Positions 31,342 through 41,515 of a DNA stretch of 64,000 nt are shown here, piece by piece. The notes beneath the pieces are model-generated. The model did no database searches. It was given only the letters and a program-made list of their open reading frames with translations, and was not told the DNA's origin. Positions within the stretch are counted from its first letter, which is position 1. Every line of letters begins with the position of its first letter. Location: assembly GCA_002946415.1 (NCBI GenBank), contig NJPS01000068.1, positions 1 through 64,000 on the forward strand, given 5' to 3'. The DNA comes from Rutstroemia sp. NJR-2017a BVV2 (Eukaryota; Ascomycota; Leotiomycetes; Helotiales; Rutstroemiaceae). The position numbers and the translations under genes were made by a program.

Positions 31342-33270
31342 CTATTCATCGCCATCAATCGACATATCATCCCCATCTCCATCTCCGCCCACATACCTAG
31401 CCAGCGCCACATCCCCTCCCACCCTCACATCCGCGCCCTCTCTCGACCCACTCATCCCCCCCATATGCTTTGCATCCCTCTCATCATCCAAATCCTCCAA
31501 CGGATCAATATGCCCGTCCAAGCGCGCAATATTTCCATTCCCATCAATCCCATCCACATACTCATCCCTCCTCGACTTCTTCTTATCCTCCCCCTCCCAG
31601 CCCTCCATCTCGCCTGATTCCTTTCTACACCTCTCGCACATGCACCAACCCCCCAGACTGCCTTCAGCCCATTCGCGGCGGTCCTGGACCGGCAGACTGA
31701 TATCGCAGTAATGATTAAGAATTTCTTCACCCTTACTAATGCCGCCTTTGCGGCCGCCAATACGCTCCTCTCTGCACCAGAGCTTCATGCGGCCGCCCCA
31801 TTCCCACTGCACATTAGGATCGCAGTCGTGGTTCGCGAGACACCACAGCGGGTGCACGGCCGCGACTTCGGGTTTGCCGGACTGCTTGTCCACGCGGGCG
31901 GAGGCGGTGCCGCGGAACTTGGCGTAGAGGGTGTTGAAGATCCAGAGGTCGTAGGAGGCAAGGGTAGAGAAGATGTCGATGTCCATTTTCTCGAGAATGT
32001 GGAGGGGAGTGGAGATGTTGCTGGCGAAGGTGAAGGGGAGGGTCCAGACGGGGGGTGGGCCGGCTTTGTGGGATATGGGGACGGCGTTGGATGCGGATGG
32101 GAGGAAGTCACCCCAGATAAATTTGACTTCCTTGAGGTCGAGAGGATGTTTTTCTTGAGTTGCCGACATGGCGAGAGAGCGGGAAAGGAGGAGTAGGTAA
32201 AGTGCGTTGGGGGATTCTTTTGGGTCGGGATCTTTGGAGATTGAGTCGACGTCCTTCTCGCAGATTGCAGGGTGGTAGGTTCTTTGTGCAAGCTCAAGAC
32301 ATTGTTCATTGCAGAACATCGTATCGTCGCAGTCAGGACATCCTACAACAGTACTCTGCTCGCCAAGCGGTGGTAAGGGAGCACTACATACATCGCAGAG
32401 AGAATCTTTTAGACGGTTATTGACAGTCAATACAGAAACTTCTTCAAGAACTGTCTCGCCAGATGATATATCATCTCTGGCAAAAAGTCCTAGTTGCTTA
32501 TTCGTAGGTAAATTCCCATCTTCATCCGGGACGATAGCCGACTCCACCAAAGTGGGCAAATCGACAGATCGAACTTCGCATTTGGGAGCTACGAATTGCA
32601 ATTGCTTGTTCAAGAAGTTGAGCGACTCCTTCGTGTGACGGTCTGGTTCGTGGTCGTTCCATGGGTATACTTCGCGCCTTACCAGCCCTTGGTCAGGCAG
32701 CTCGGAAATATCCACTTCCTCCACCTTCAGCCTCCTCTTTGCCATATTGAAGATGTAATCCTTCACTTGATTTAGATCCTCATCATCGGGAGCTGCCTGC
32801 AGGCCCCGACTGCAGAATTCATAGGCACTCTTCAGGCAACCGCATAACAGCAGGCTCAGGGAAAGATTCTGGTAGCACCGTAGTGCAGCTTTTTTGGACA
32901 CTTTGAGGATTGGCTCGTCCGCACAGTCAATGTCCATGTGTTCTACTCCGAAGGTCACGTCGCCGTTCGCGTTCGCCGTCTCGCGTTTCCGAAGGATGGA
33001 GGGGTACCCCTCCTCCAGTCGAGCTTTCAGCGTTTCCAATGCCGGCTCATGGTATTCGAAGCTCTCGTCGGCGAGCTCATCACAGAGGAGTAAGGCTCGG
33101 TAGCTGTCACCAGCAGCTAAGTCGGGATAGCCCAGATCGGCATGAACCTGTGCTCGTTCGAGGTAGAGGATAAGGTCGTAGGGAGATTGTAAGAGACTGT
33201 CGGTTAACTGTTCTCGTCTTTCCAAGAGTATGGAGGTGGAATCGTCCTCCTGATCACTGTCACGATCCAT
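31342..33270 (-). CDS. TPR and SET-domain (SMYD/Set5-type) protein
   Basis: Single-exon 642-aa protein. N-terminal helices up to about residue 200 look like tetratricopeptide repeats (DLILYLERAQVHADLGY; LRCYQNLSLSLLLCGCLKSA). The SET part begins with KQLGLFARDDISSGETVLEE, is split by a MYND-like zinc segment (LCDVCSAPL, CPDCDDTMFCNEQC), and continues to LWCLANHDCDPNVQWEW, the NHxCxPN cofactor motif, then GEEILNHYCD and a CMCERC post-SET cluster. Family members methylate lysines on histones or other proteins; the target is unknown here. The C-terminal 80 residues are acidic and glycine-rich. The ATG at 33270 is the first of the frame. Coding DNA turns from C-rich to G-rich (minus strand) near 31700. 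Confidence 0.9.
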   Translation of the reverse strand: MDRDSDQEDDSTSILLERREQLTDSLLQSPYDLILYLERAQVHADLGYPDLAAGDSYRALLLCDELADESFEYHEPALETLKARLEEGYPSILRKRETANANGDVTFGVEHMDIDCADEPILKVSKKAALRCYQNLSLSLLLCGCLKSAYEFCSRGLQAAPDDEDLNQVKDYIFNMAKRRLKVEEVDISELPDQGLVRREVYPWNDHEPDRHTKESLNFLNKQLQFVAPKCEVRSVDLPTLVESAIVPDEDGNLPTNKQLGLFARDDISSGETVLEEVSVLTVNNRLKDSLCDVCSAPLPPLGEQSTVVGCPDCDDTMFCNEQCLELAQRTYHPAICEKDVDSISKDPDPKESPNALYLLLLSRSLAMSATQEKHPLDLKEVKFIWGDFLPSASNAVPISHKAGPPPVWTLPFTFASNISTPLHILEKMDIDIFSTLASYDLWIFNTLYAKFRGTASARVDKQSGKPEVAAVHPLWCLANHDCDPNVQWEWGGRMKLWCREERIGGRKGGISKGEEILNHYCDISLPVQDRREWAEGSLGGWCMCERCRKESGEMEGWEGEDKKKSRRDEYVDGIDGNGNIARLDGHIDPLEDLDDERDAKHMGGMSGSREGADVRVGGDVALARYVGGDGDGDDMSIDGDE

Positions 33271-34516
33271 GCTGGCCTTGACATATTCCTGAAAGAAGAG
33301 GAGGAGATATGTCGCATGTGTAAGTAGGCAGGAGATGGGAATTTAAATTTTTTGTCCTCCACTTCATGCTTTTCCCTCGTGTGCTTGTGGTGGGGGTGGT
33401 AGAAGGTCTAAGAAGAGCTCGAGTATTATTAAGAAATTTTTAGGAAGGGTTTTAGGGGTCCAAAATGATCAGGCTCGCGGTGTTCTAGAGGGGCAAGCCT
33501 TGCAGAGCCACTAAGAGCCTTGTACCGATGCGTCCAAATGAATGCAAGCGAGAAGGCCGACCAGGGCACGCCCGGAGTATTTGCTCCGGACGGACGGCTG
33601 CGAGCTGCAATTACTGCACCAAGCAAGTTGGAAGTTGGCATATCAGTTCGAGATTGTTTTTGTGTGTGTTTTTTATTGCTTGGGATTTGGCATTTTGGTT
33701 GAATTTTTTTTGTTTTTTTCTTCTTAGTTTTGTTTCCTCTTGCAAATTCATGAAGGTCCTGTCCGCTCGCTATCTTTTCCCCAATGCCGTACTCCCACCG
33801 AGATCCGAGAGCATCGGCTGTGTGCACATACACACTGTACACTCACTACTCCAGAACCAAATGCAGATATGAGCATGTGCGTCCGCCCACCCATCTCATG
33901 CAGCAAGTGGGCGTGTGGCTGATGTGGGTTTCCATGGTTTTCCCAGTTTTGTGCAGCTTTGTGCCTGTAGTCAAGCCCTCCACACCCAATCAGCCATCCT
34001 TACCCAACTTTCCCATATCCACGATACACGGAATCTCTCAGTTCGTGCCAACTTCGCCAACTATTTGCAAGATATTATATGGAGTCATCGTACGTACAAG
34101 CCTACAAGCTACAAGGAAGCACAGCAGAGCAACGGCCCCTATCCTCTCTCTCCTTCTTCAGCGCGTTATCCATCCTGTTCTGTCCTGTCCTGTTCCTGAA
34201 CGTCCCAATTCCTGCACAAGAACGGAAACGCGGGGAGTGGCGGCTCCGATCCGAGGGGCAGGTGAAAGGTTCCATGGGGAGGGTGGTGAATCGTGTTCGT
34301 TTAGAGGCAGCTGTAAAGAGTAGACTACCACTTACTTCTCGATAGCCTGTGTGCTATGCGACATCCTTCATGGTTCCGCATGCAAAACAAAAGGCTGGCC
34401 TAGATTTCTAATCTCTCTTCTACTCAACTCCAGAACGCACATACTAGCAGACAGATCTACGATTTTCATGCTCTATCTCGCCACCCCTTTGCTTTGACAA
34501 TATAGCCGTTGTTCCT
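33271..34516. other. intergenic, no gene seen
   Basis: Leader of the SET gene at the left and the 3' region of the phosphatase gene at the right. T-rich runs lie around 33700-33730. Short overlapping frames at 33429-34345 lack conserved motifs. Confidence 0.5.
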
Positions 34517-35607
34517 TCAGCCCCTCAAATCGCTCAACTTGTCAACATAGTATGCAGGAACTACAGGTGCATTTTCTACTTCCCATTCGTCCTTCCCCGA
34601 GACTCCTGTCAATACAGCCAAAGTTCCCCCAAGTTTGCCCTCAATCCCGAATTTGATATCCGTTTCTAGTCGATCTCCAACCATGCACGTCCTTTTACGA
34701 TCAAATTGAAACTTGCCTTCGATGGAATCCATCATTGCCTGACTCGGTTTACCCAGAGCTGTAGGCTGCTTTCCTATCATGTTGATCAATGGCACGGATA
34801 TGGTGCCTGCACCGGGGAAGAAGGTATGGTTAGACGGCAGTGTACTATCGGTGTTGGTGGCCAGGAAAACTGCCCCTCGTCGTAGATAATGGTAGGCGTG
34901 GCAGAGCTTGAGATAGTTGATGTGGAAGTCCAATCCGGCCAAAACTACTCCGACATCATCATCGAGGAGCGATCCATCTGCGATCCCTTTGTAATCCTCA
35001 GGGGTAATATCGCGACGGTATGCCGGATCTGTTCCCCCAATGAATTCTACACCTTCTGTCTTCAGTTCTACTTCAATGCCACTTTCGCCCAAGACGAACA
35101 CTTTGTTCTTCGGAGCCGGAAGCTTCAGAATTCGCGAGATGTAGATCGCAGAAGAGTAGGCAGATGCGAAGATCTCGTCGACATTGCTTGGTATGCCCAA
35201 TGCCGTGAGTTTCTTTTGATATTCGGATCGAGATTTCGTGGAATTGTTTGTTACAAAAACGGTTTTCTTGCCTGCGCAAACTGTTAGGAATCTCCGTCAT
35301 AGGCACATTACTTATCCAAACCTTTTGACCTCAGCATCTCCAAAGTCTCAACTGTTCCTGGGAATAAATGATCTCCCGACCATAGCACGCCTAATCATCT
35401 ATCAGCAGCACTCTGTGGCAAGATTTTCTAAACTACAAACCATCGCAATCAAACAGAAAGACCTGAAGCGTGCGAAAGAATAGAAGTCAGCGTTGTCCCT
35501 ACGGCTACCGTTTTCCTCTCTGTAGGACTGACTTAACGCACGTCGAACTTGTCGATAAACTCATGTATGGCAGACTGATCGCCGGTGAGATATTTTGGAG
35601 CCGTCAT
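34517..35607 (-). CDS. PHO13: 4-nitrophenylphosphatase / phosphoglycolate phosphatase (HAD family)
   Basis: 303-aa HAD-superfamily phosphatase of the PHO13/PGP type, which clears phosphoglycolate and related toxic side products of glycolysis. Four exons: 35607-35542, 35462-35441 (22 nt), 35390-35322 and 35271-34517, with introns of 79, 50 and 50 nt. The spliced product reads KFDVFLFDCDGVLWSGD, with the DxD nucleophile motif, then VFVTNNSTKSR (motif II), a cap domain, and near the C-terminus LGKPSQAM (motif III lysine) and MVGDRLETDI (motif IV). All catalytic motifs are intact and the length matches the family. The microexon encodes VFLFDCD and is indispensable. The start is the ATG at 35607 (MTAPKYLTGDQSA). 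Confidence 0.94.
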
Positions 35608-36172
35608 GATTACACAGAAACGGTTCGATCTGCAGTCAATATTGACAGCTGAAAAAGGGTTGTCTCTCGTTGCTATCGCTGCAATGGTTCTTTGAAGCAA
35701 CTCCGCGGAGAACACGGGTCGCTACCGATGCGGCCGACGAGAAAACAGAACCCCGCCAATGATGCCCGCACGTGATGAATGTTTATGATTGAAGAGCTAC
35801 GAAAGGGGTTAGATTGGGTATGACGACGAGCTCTGCAAAACGTTCATTGTGGATGGATTGGGAATGGTTTCGTAAGGCGGACGGACCGAAGCGGAAAACC
35901 AATAAGAAGAAAGGAACGACAGGCTGGAATTTGGATGGGTATTTCGAGCGGGATTATGGATTATGGTTTCACTCAATGTCTAGGAGTGTGGACTGAGCAT
36001 TAAGGTTATCACATGTCAGATGTCAGGACTCAGAAGTCAAAGGCGAAGAAAATCGATGACAGCTCGAACAATTGCAGCTGTTTAGCTTCTCAGCAATACT
36101 AAGAACATTACGCGCACTTTGCTCCATGTCATAGCTGGTCACGCTCGATTTTGCTTTCATCATCGTTCTCAG

Positions 36173-36207
36173 TGTGAGTGTGAGCGTGAGCGTGAGCGTG
36201 AGCTTGA
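36173..36207. repeat. (GTGAGC)n microsatellite
   Basis: Five to six GTGAGC or GTGAGT units in tandem. Confidence 0.9.
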
Positions 36208-37149
36208 GGGTAAGCAAGCACCGCCGGATTATTCGGTTCGATGCAATCGGCTGACTATCTCCGTCAATGGGGGAGCTGCATTCGATTCGATGTTACCACT
36301 TGATCCATGACCCCGCCAAACTCCAAAAATGGAATTCTCAAGACGCAAGAGAGGGCAAAGGGAGGGGGAAGAATGAGATAAGATGAGACGAAACCTCTCA
36401 AAAGCCTCTTGCAATTCTTTGGTACTGCAGCGGCTGCTGAATAATCGGCTGTCCTACCAAACTACCAAGCTACCAAAGAACACGCTGCCAGTGTTTCATC
36501 TTTGCACATTCACACACAATCGCACAGATTTATATTGGCAAAACGGCACAGCACAGCACAGCCATGGCAGAAAGGAGACAAGGCCATTGCTCTTCTAGGG
36601 CGGGCTTGCAGAATGGATGGAAGCTGTGTCCAACGGTCAAAGCGGGACCTTTTCTTTTGGGAAGTTTCCCTCCTTGTCTGCGCTGTACTTCGTACCCGGA
36701 GTACAGATGTGGACTTGAGTGAGTATTTTCGTGTATCTGTATCTGCATCTGTATCTCCATCTGTACTGTTCCTTGTGTCCATTCCTGTGTAACGGCTTTC
36801 TCCTGTCTCGCCTGCCCGACGCCGCACGCCTCGTCTGGACTCTGAAGATGGTCTCTTGTCCTCAATAATTACTTATGTCGACGTTTTTGACTTCTTAACT
36901 TCTTGACGTCGAGCCATCGTCATCCAGCGGGGCTATTCTTATACGAAACTCAAAGAAGCACAGTAATCTCCGGAAATTCTATTCGCCTTATTTACCTTCG
37001 TAAGATCTTACCTCTTCCTATTAACCTGACAGTACGAGTGGTCCAGCAAGTAAGTACCCTCAGCTCTCCTTGCACATCCGTCCCGCCAGCCAGACCCTTT
37101 GTTTCCATCGGCCCAGTCCCTTTTCCCCTGCCTCATTTCCCACTTCACT

Positions 37150-37217
37150 CCCATTCGCATTCGCATTCCCATTCCCATTCCCATTCCAATCTCAATCTCA
37201 ATCCCAATCCCAATCCC
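37150..37217. repeat. hexanucleotide array CCATTC / CAATCC
   Basis: An array of CATTCG/CATTCC units passes into CAATCT/CAATCC units within the leader or promoter of the lactonase gene. Confidence 0.88.
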
Positions 37218-37575
37218 ACGAACTCTATCTGCCCTCACCCATACTTTACCCGTTTCCGGAAGACGCAGCTAAAACGGCAACGGCAACGGCAAGAAGTTAC
37301 CAGAAGGAATCCACTTATCGATAACTAAAAAACCCCCACCATCAAATTAAGAAAAAATAAAGGGCCCCTCCACCTTCGTCACTTGTCGTCACCACAAAAC
37401 CGTTTTCATATTTTATTTCTCAATTCAACTGAAACTCAACCCCATTGCGGCCACCAAAAAGCCAGAACACTATACACCATATTCCCCAGCTGACTCTTTT
37501 TTTCTCTCTCAAGATTCCCCAAAACAACCAAATCAATCCAATTAATTCAATTCAAATCCCCAAACATCTCCAATT

Positions 37576-38361
37576 ATGGTTGGCGCACAACCCAACCTCT
37601 TCGCGTTCCCTAACGTCGATACCCTCGCACCCACCCTCCGCGCCTACATCATCCAAGCGGAAGCCGCGGGCCTCGCCCGCCATGACGTCTTCAAAGTCGC
37701 CGTGTCGGGGGGCTCCCTCCCTAAAACCCTCGCCGCCGCCCTGCTCGCCCCCTCCAGCGGCCCCGACGACACCATCCACTTCTCCAAATGGGAGATATTC
37801 TTCGCCGACGAGCGCGCCGTGCCTCTCGACCACGAAGACTCGAACTACGCCTTACTGAAAGCCGAGCTCCTCGATAAAATCCCCGCCGACATGGGCCAAC
37901 CCACCGTGCACCCCATCGACGTCGCGCACCTCGACGACGTGCAGGAGCTCGCCGATCAATATGAGCAGCTGCTCGTGCGCAGCTTCGCCAGTCGCGATAG
38001 CGTCAAGTTGCCGATTTTCGATCTGCTGCTGCTGGGCTGCGGCCCCGATGGACACACATGTAGTTTGTTCCCCGGGCACAAGCTCTTGCGCGAGACGGAT
38101 GCGTGGGTGGCGCCGATTGAGGACAGTCCGAAGCCGCCGGCGAAGCGCATCACGCTGACGCTGCCGGTGGTGACGCATGGAGTCAAGGTTGCGTTTGTGG
38201 CGACTGGGGGAGGGAAGAAGGAGATTATGAAGCAGATTTTCGAGGGTGGGAATGGGCTGCCGTGTGCATTGGTGAATGAGGGCGCGAAGGAGAGATGTAG
38301 TTGGTTTGTGGATAATGCGGCGGTGGAGGGGGTGAGTTTTCCGAGGAAGGGAAGTCTTTAG
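37576..38361 (+). CDS. 6-phosphogluconolactonase
   Basis: Single-exon 261-aa enzyme of the SOL/DevB family that hydrolyses 6-phosphogluconolactone in the oxidative pentose phosphate pathway and so supports NADPH supply. Diagnostic segments are VAVSGGSLPKTL (about residue 42), WEIFFADERAVPLDHEDSN (about 75), LLLGCGPDGHTCSLFPGH (about 153) and the C-terminal CSWFVDNAAVEG. The length and all motifs are complete. The first half has strongly C-ending codons and the second half G-ending codons, with the change near 38000. The start MVGAQPNL lies in an ATT-ATG-G context and is the first ATG in frame. Confidence 0.95.
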   Translation: MVGAQPNLFAFPNVDTLAPTLRAYIIQAEAAGLARHDVFKVAVSGGSLPKTLAAALLAPSSGPDDTIHFSKWEIFFADERAVPLDHEDSNYALLKAELLDKIPADMGQPTVHPIDVAHLDDVQELADQYEQLLVRSFASRDSVKLPIFDLLLLGCGPDGHTCSLFPGHKLLRETDAWVAPIEDSPKPPAKRITLTLPVVTHGVKVAFVATGGGKKEIMKQIFEGGNGLPCALVNEGAKERCSWFVDNAAVEGVSFPRKGSL

Positions 38362-38598
38362 ATTTTCGCGACCAGTCGGGGGCTTGCTGTGCTGTTTGCT
38401 TTTGGCGGGAAGGGATAGAAAATGGAAGAAGGGAATAGATGAAAGATATGATGGATAGATGGATGGACGGATAGCTTTTGCTCTCGCTTTCTGGATTGAT
38501 TTGGAGTTGGCAGCGAGTATTTCAAATGGATGGTATTTCAAAAAGGCAATATCCAAATGGATGGATGGATCTTTTTTCTTGTTCTTCTTTCCCATATC

Positions 38599-38617
38599 GC
38601 ACGCACGCACGCACGCA
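38599..38617. repeat. (ACGC)n microsatellite
   Basis: Tandem CGCA tetranucleotides. Confidence 0.9.
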
Positions 38618-38687
38618 ACACATCTTGTCACACACATTACATCAAATTACATCACATCATATCACATGCTACGGCTTGTTTGGCAGG

Positions 38688-38723
38688 AGTAGAAGTAGAA
38701 GTAGAAGTAGAAGTAGAAGTAGG
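38688..38723. repeat. (GTAGAA)n microsatellite
   Basis: About six GTAGAA units in tandem. Confidence 0.95.
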
Positions 38724-38914
38724 AGAGCGGCAGATCTCAATGAATCAATGAGCCAAATTAACGAATCGCATGAATTTAAGATTAGATGCAGACTGTACTA
38801 TACTGTACTTGCGTGGTGCATCCCGCATTCCACGAATTCGCATGTTCAAGACCCGATCAGATAGAGAGTTGGATTGATGCAATTACTCACTCAGTCAGTC
38901 AGTAGGTGTTTCAT

Positions 38915-38935
38915 GAGAGAGAGAGAGAGAGAGAG
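38915..38935. repeat. (GA)n microsatellite
   Basis: About ten GA dinucleotides. Confidence 0.95.
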
Positions 38936-39070
38936 CGAGGGAGGGTAGGGAGTCGGGGTATACAGATACAGTATCACTCACTTGGCTGAACTTGACTCGG
39001 CAGCTCATTTGACTGGACTTGATCTTGCAGCTTGCTTGCTCGCTCACTCAGTTCTTTTCCTCTGTTGTAG

Positions 39071-39089
39071 GTAAGTAAGTAAGTAAGTA
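39071..39089. repeat. (GTAA)n microsatellite
   Basis: Four to five GTAA units. Confidence 0.9.
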
Positions 39090-39781
39090 TATTTTAGCTT
39101 TTGTAGCGCACATGGCTGCCATGGCACTTCTGCCGCTGATTCTATCTCTAGCTCAATCACATGCATGCATGGCTCGCACCGTCTGCGTTTCTACTCATAT
39201 CATCATATAAACTATACTTATTTCATAACAACTAGAACTATGCATAACAGAACAGAACAGAATAGTTAGTTCCAAGGGGTATCGTGTCTGTATCTGCATC
39301 ATATCCGTATCTATCCAGCTCCATAAAATAACAGTCCTGTTCTTCATCCCGTCCCTATCACCGTCCCGTTCTCCAAACTCCTGCCTCATCGTATACCTCA
39401 CCCACTAGCTATATAGCTCTCCCCAAAAGCTCTTCCCGAAAGTCAGAACCAGTGAAAGATATCCTGTTGATGTTCGTATAGTATAATATGTATAGTATAG
39501 TATAGTATACAAATAACTCTACTTTTCCTTTTCCTTCCCCTCTCACTTTTTCTCTCATCCGATCGCTGTCGTTGAGACAGATAGATGTCTGAGGAGTGAA
39601 TGAATCTGATGTGGTGCGGTCTGGTGTCCAATGAATCCGATGTATTCATTCACCTATCCTGATTGACTGCTTGCGTTTTTGCCCTCCCTCACAGCCTCAA
39701 AACACCTTGATAATAATAGCCCAACGGGCCTTCTGTTTTGTTTTCCAAATCAAGGAAAGTCTGTCAATCCCGTCCAACACT

Positions 39782-41515
39782 CTATGCATCATTCTCCCTC
39801 TCACTTTCATTTTCGCTGGGGTCCGCACCTCCAATTGCACTTCCACTTCCCTCAACACTCCCAGCAGCACCCTCCCCACCCCCGTCCTCCACCTCCCTCC
39901 CCACCGCCTTCAAGAACGCCTCCAAATCCTTCTCCATCCCCGCCAACACCACCATACACTCCCCACAAATCCTCAAACAACACCACGTACACCTCCACAT
40001 ACTCCCTGCCGCCCTCGTACTTGTGCTCCCACTCGCACTACTCTCCCCTCCTCCCCCCACATCCCCCTTCCGACAAACCATACACTCCACCGGACAAAGA
40101 TCGTTCCTCGACCGCCGCATATACTTATGTCCCGCATAGCACTGTAGATGTTCTCTCCCCAGCTGCGGCGCACTGAGCACGGTGCGGGTATCCGGTAACG
40201 TAGAGGGCGAGTACAGCGCGGGGAAATAGGCGTGGGAGTAGGACTGGGTGGTTGTGGTGCGTGACGACGGATGGCGGGAGTGAGAGATGGTGATGGAAGC
40301 GGATGCGGATGCGGATGCGGATGTAGAGGTGGAGTTTGAGACTGAGCGCGTTTCGGGTGGGGGGGAAGGCTCGGGTGTGAGCAGGGAGGAACTGATGGAG
40401 TTTGGGTTGTGCGGTTGTGGGGAGCGGACGATGGTGGGGAGGGAGGTGATGGTGAGGGTTTCGGAGGGGGAGCGGGAGTGGGAGTCGGTGAGGATGTTGG
40501 GGAGGAGGGGGGTTTCGGTTGAGGAGTCGGATGGGTGGTTGCGAGCTGTGGATCTGCTCGGGAGTTGGTGTGGCGGATGTGAAGGGTCGTATGGAGGGGT
40601 TGTTGGTGAGAGGACTTGAGGAGTGGATGGTTGATTTTGATGGGTAGGTGAAAGAGTTGACTCGTTTGGAGAGAGTAACAAAGGTATTTGCTCCGATTGA
40701 GCAACTCTCCCGGCGTTCAGAGAGTCTTGATTCTCGTTGCTGGGCCCAATTCTGCCGGTACCGTCGATCTGATCCGGGATCGAGACTTTCCTCTTCCCGG
40801 TGCTCTTCAGCTTCGATACTTTTCCTCCCATCTGCGGAATCGGTGGCTGAGGAGCTTCGCGTGCAGGAATGGGACCTCCCTGTCGATCTGAGAGTATGAT
40901 TTTATATTGTTGGGGATGAGAAGGCAGTCCCGGGAGGGACGGGAGAGAACGATCTGGTGGTGGAAGAACGCTTTGGGAAGGTGGACTTGCGGTTGAGCCG
41001 TTACTTTTGAAAAGTTTCAAATCGGGAAACTCGATTCCTTTCTTGCTCAAGAGCTCCCTTCGTCTCCAGATTTCTTGACCCGGCGAAGACCTTAAACTTG
41101 AGATAGACTTTGGGCTGGCTGGGTCTTTTTTTGGCGTAACAGGTCGGATGTCTCTCTGCTCATCTTTTTCTGGTAACGGTGGGGTCTTGCGAAATTCAGA
41201 TCCGGCGTAACTGAGTGAATCTTTGGTGAAATTACTACTATCAGATTCTGATCGCGAGCGAGTGATATCCGTGTAGATTGATGAATTGAGACTCGCCATC
41301 GAAGGCTTCTTGGTCACACTCGGAGGACTTCCGACAGCACGACGGGGAATATTCATCGTCCTGGAAGATTTCCTTTCTGGTAGAGAAGGTAATTGTTTTG
41401 CCATCATGAGCTTCTCCACGTCGCTTGATTCATTGGGGTTCGGGGCGGTAGGAAGAGCCTTTGAGAACCTCGAACGGCCTCGAACTGGCGAAATGATAGG
41501 TGAAGCCATCATCAT
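39782..41515 (-). CDS. disordered protein with Cys-rich C-terminal module
   Basis: Single-exon product of about 577 aa from the ATG at 41515 (MMMASPIISPVRGRSRF). The frame is open slightly further upstream without an ATG, and a possible leader intron lies at about 41593-41540. Most of the protein is Ser/Pro-rich and disordered, with repeated proline motifs such as TPPLPEKDE and LPSLPERKSS that could bind SH3 domains. Near the C-terminus, after LQCYAGHKYMRRSRND, come CPVECMVCRK and, some 25 residues later, WRCTWCCLRICGECM, a compact cysteine cluster that probably binds zinc like a small RING or FYVE-type module. A helix (LEAFLKAVGREVED) and a Gly/Glu-rich tail follow. I recognise no named family. 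Coding DNA turns from C-rich to G-rich toward the end. Confidence 0.72.
   Translation of the reverse strand: MMMASPIISPVRGRSRFSKALPTAPNPNESSDVEKLMMAKQLPSLPERKSSRTMNIPRRAVGSPPSVTKKPSMASLNSSIYTDITRSRSESDSSNFTKDSLSYAGSEFRKTPPLPEKDEQRDIRPVTPKKDPASPKSISSLRSSPGQEIWRRRELLSKKGIEFPDLKLFKSNGSTASPPSQSVLPPPDRSLPSLPGLPSHPQQYKIILSDRQGGPIPAREAPQPPIPQMGGKVSKLKSTGKRKVSIPDQIDGTGRIGPSNENQDSLNAGRVAQSEQIPLLLSPNESTLSPTHQNQPSTPQVLSPTTPPYDPSHPPHQLPSRSTARNHPSDSSTETPLLPNILTDSHSRSPSETLTITSLPTIVRSPQPHNPNSISSSLLTPEPSPPPETRSVSNSTSTSASASASASITISHSRHPSSRTTTTQSYSHAYFPALYSPSTLPDTRTVLSAPQLGREHLQCYAGHKYMRRSRNDLCPVECMVCRKGDVGGGGESSASGSTSTRAAGSMWRCTWCCLRICGECMVVLAGMEKDLEAFLKAVGREVEDGGGEGAAGSVEGSGSAIGGADPSENESERENDA

Larger units (their letters stand above)
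35608..37575. other. gene-poor interval with microsatellites
   Basis: Promoter side of PHO13 at the left and of the lactonase gene at the right. It holds GTGAGC repeats (36173-36207), a TCTGTATCTGCATCTG array (about 36735-36770) and CCATTC/TCAATC arrays (37150-37217). The palindromic word TACTTCGTA lies at 36686. No gene is recognised. Confidence 0.5.
38362..39781. other. intergenic region rich in microsatellites
   Basis: Convergent 3' flanks of the lactonase gene and the Cys-rich-tail gene. Tracts present: GATGGATG near 38450, ACGC (38599-38617), GTAGAA (38688-38723), GA (38915-38935), GTAA (39071-39089) and TATAG (39477-39510). No gene is seen. Confidence 0.6.

Noticed and set aside
31711..32196. 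161-aa plus-strand Gly/Val/Glu-rich frame
   Set aside because: Antisense of the C-rich part of the SET gene.
37852..38637. 261-aa minus-strand frame
   Set aside because: Antisense of the lactonase gene, extended by microsatellite DNA.
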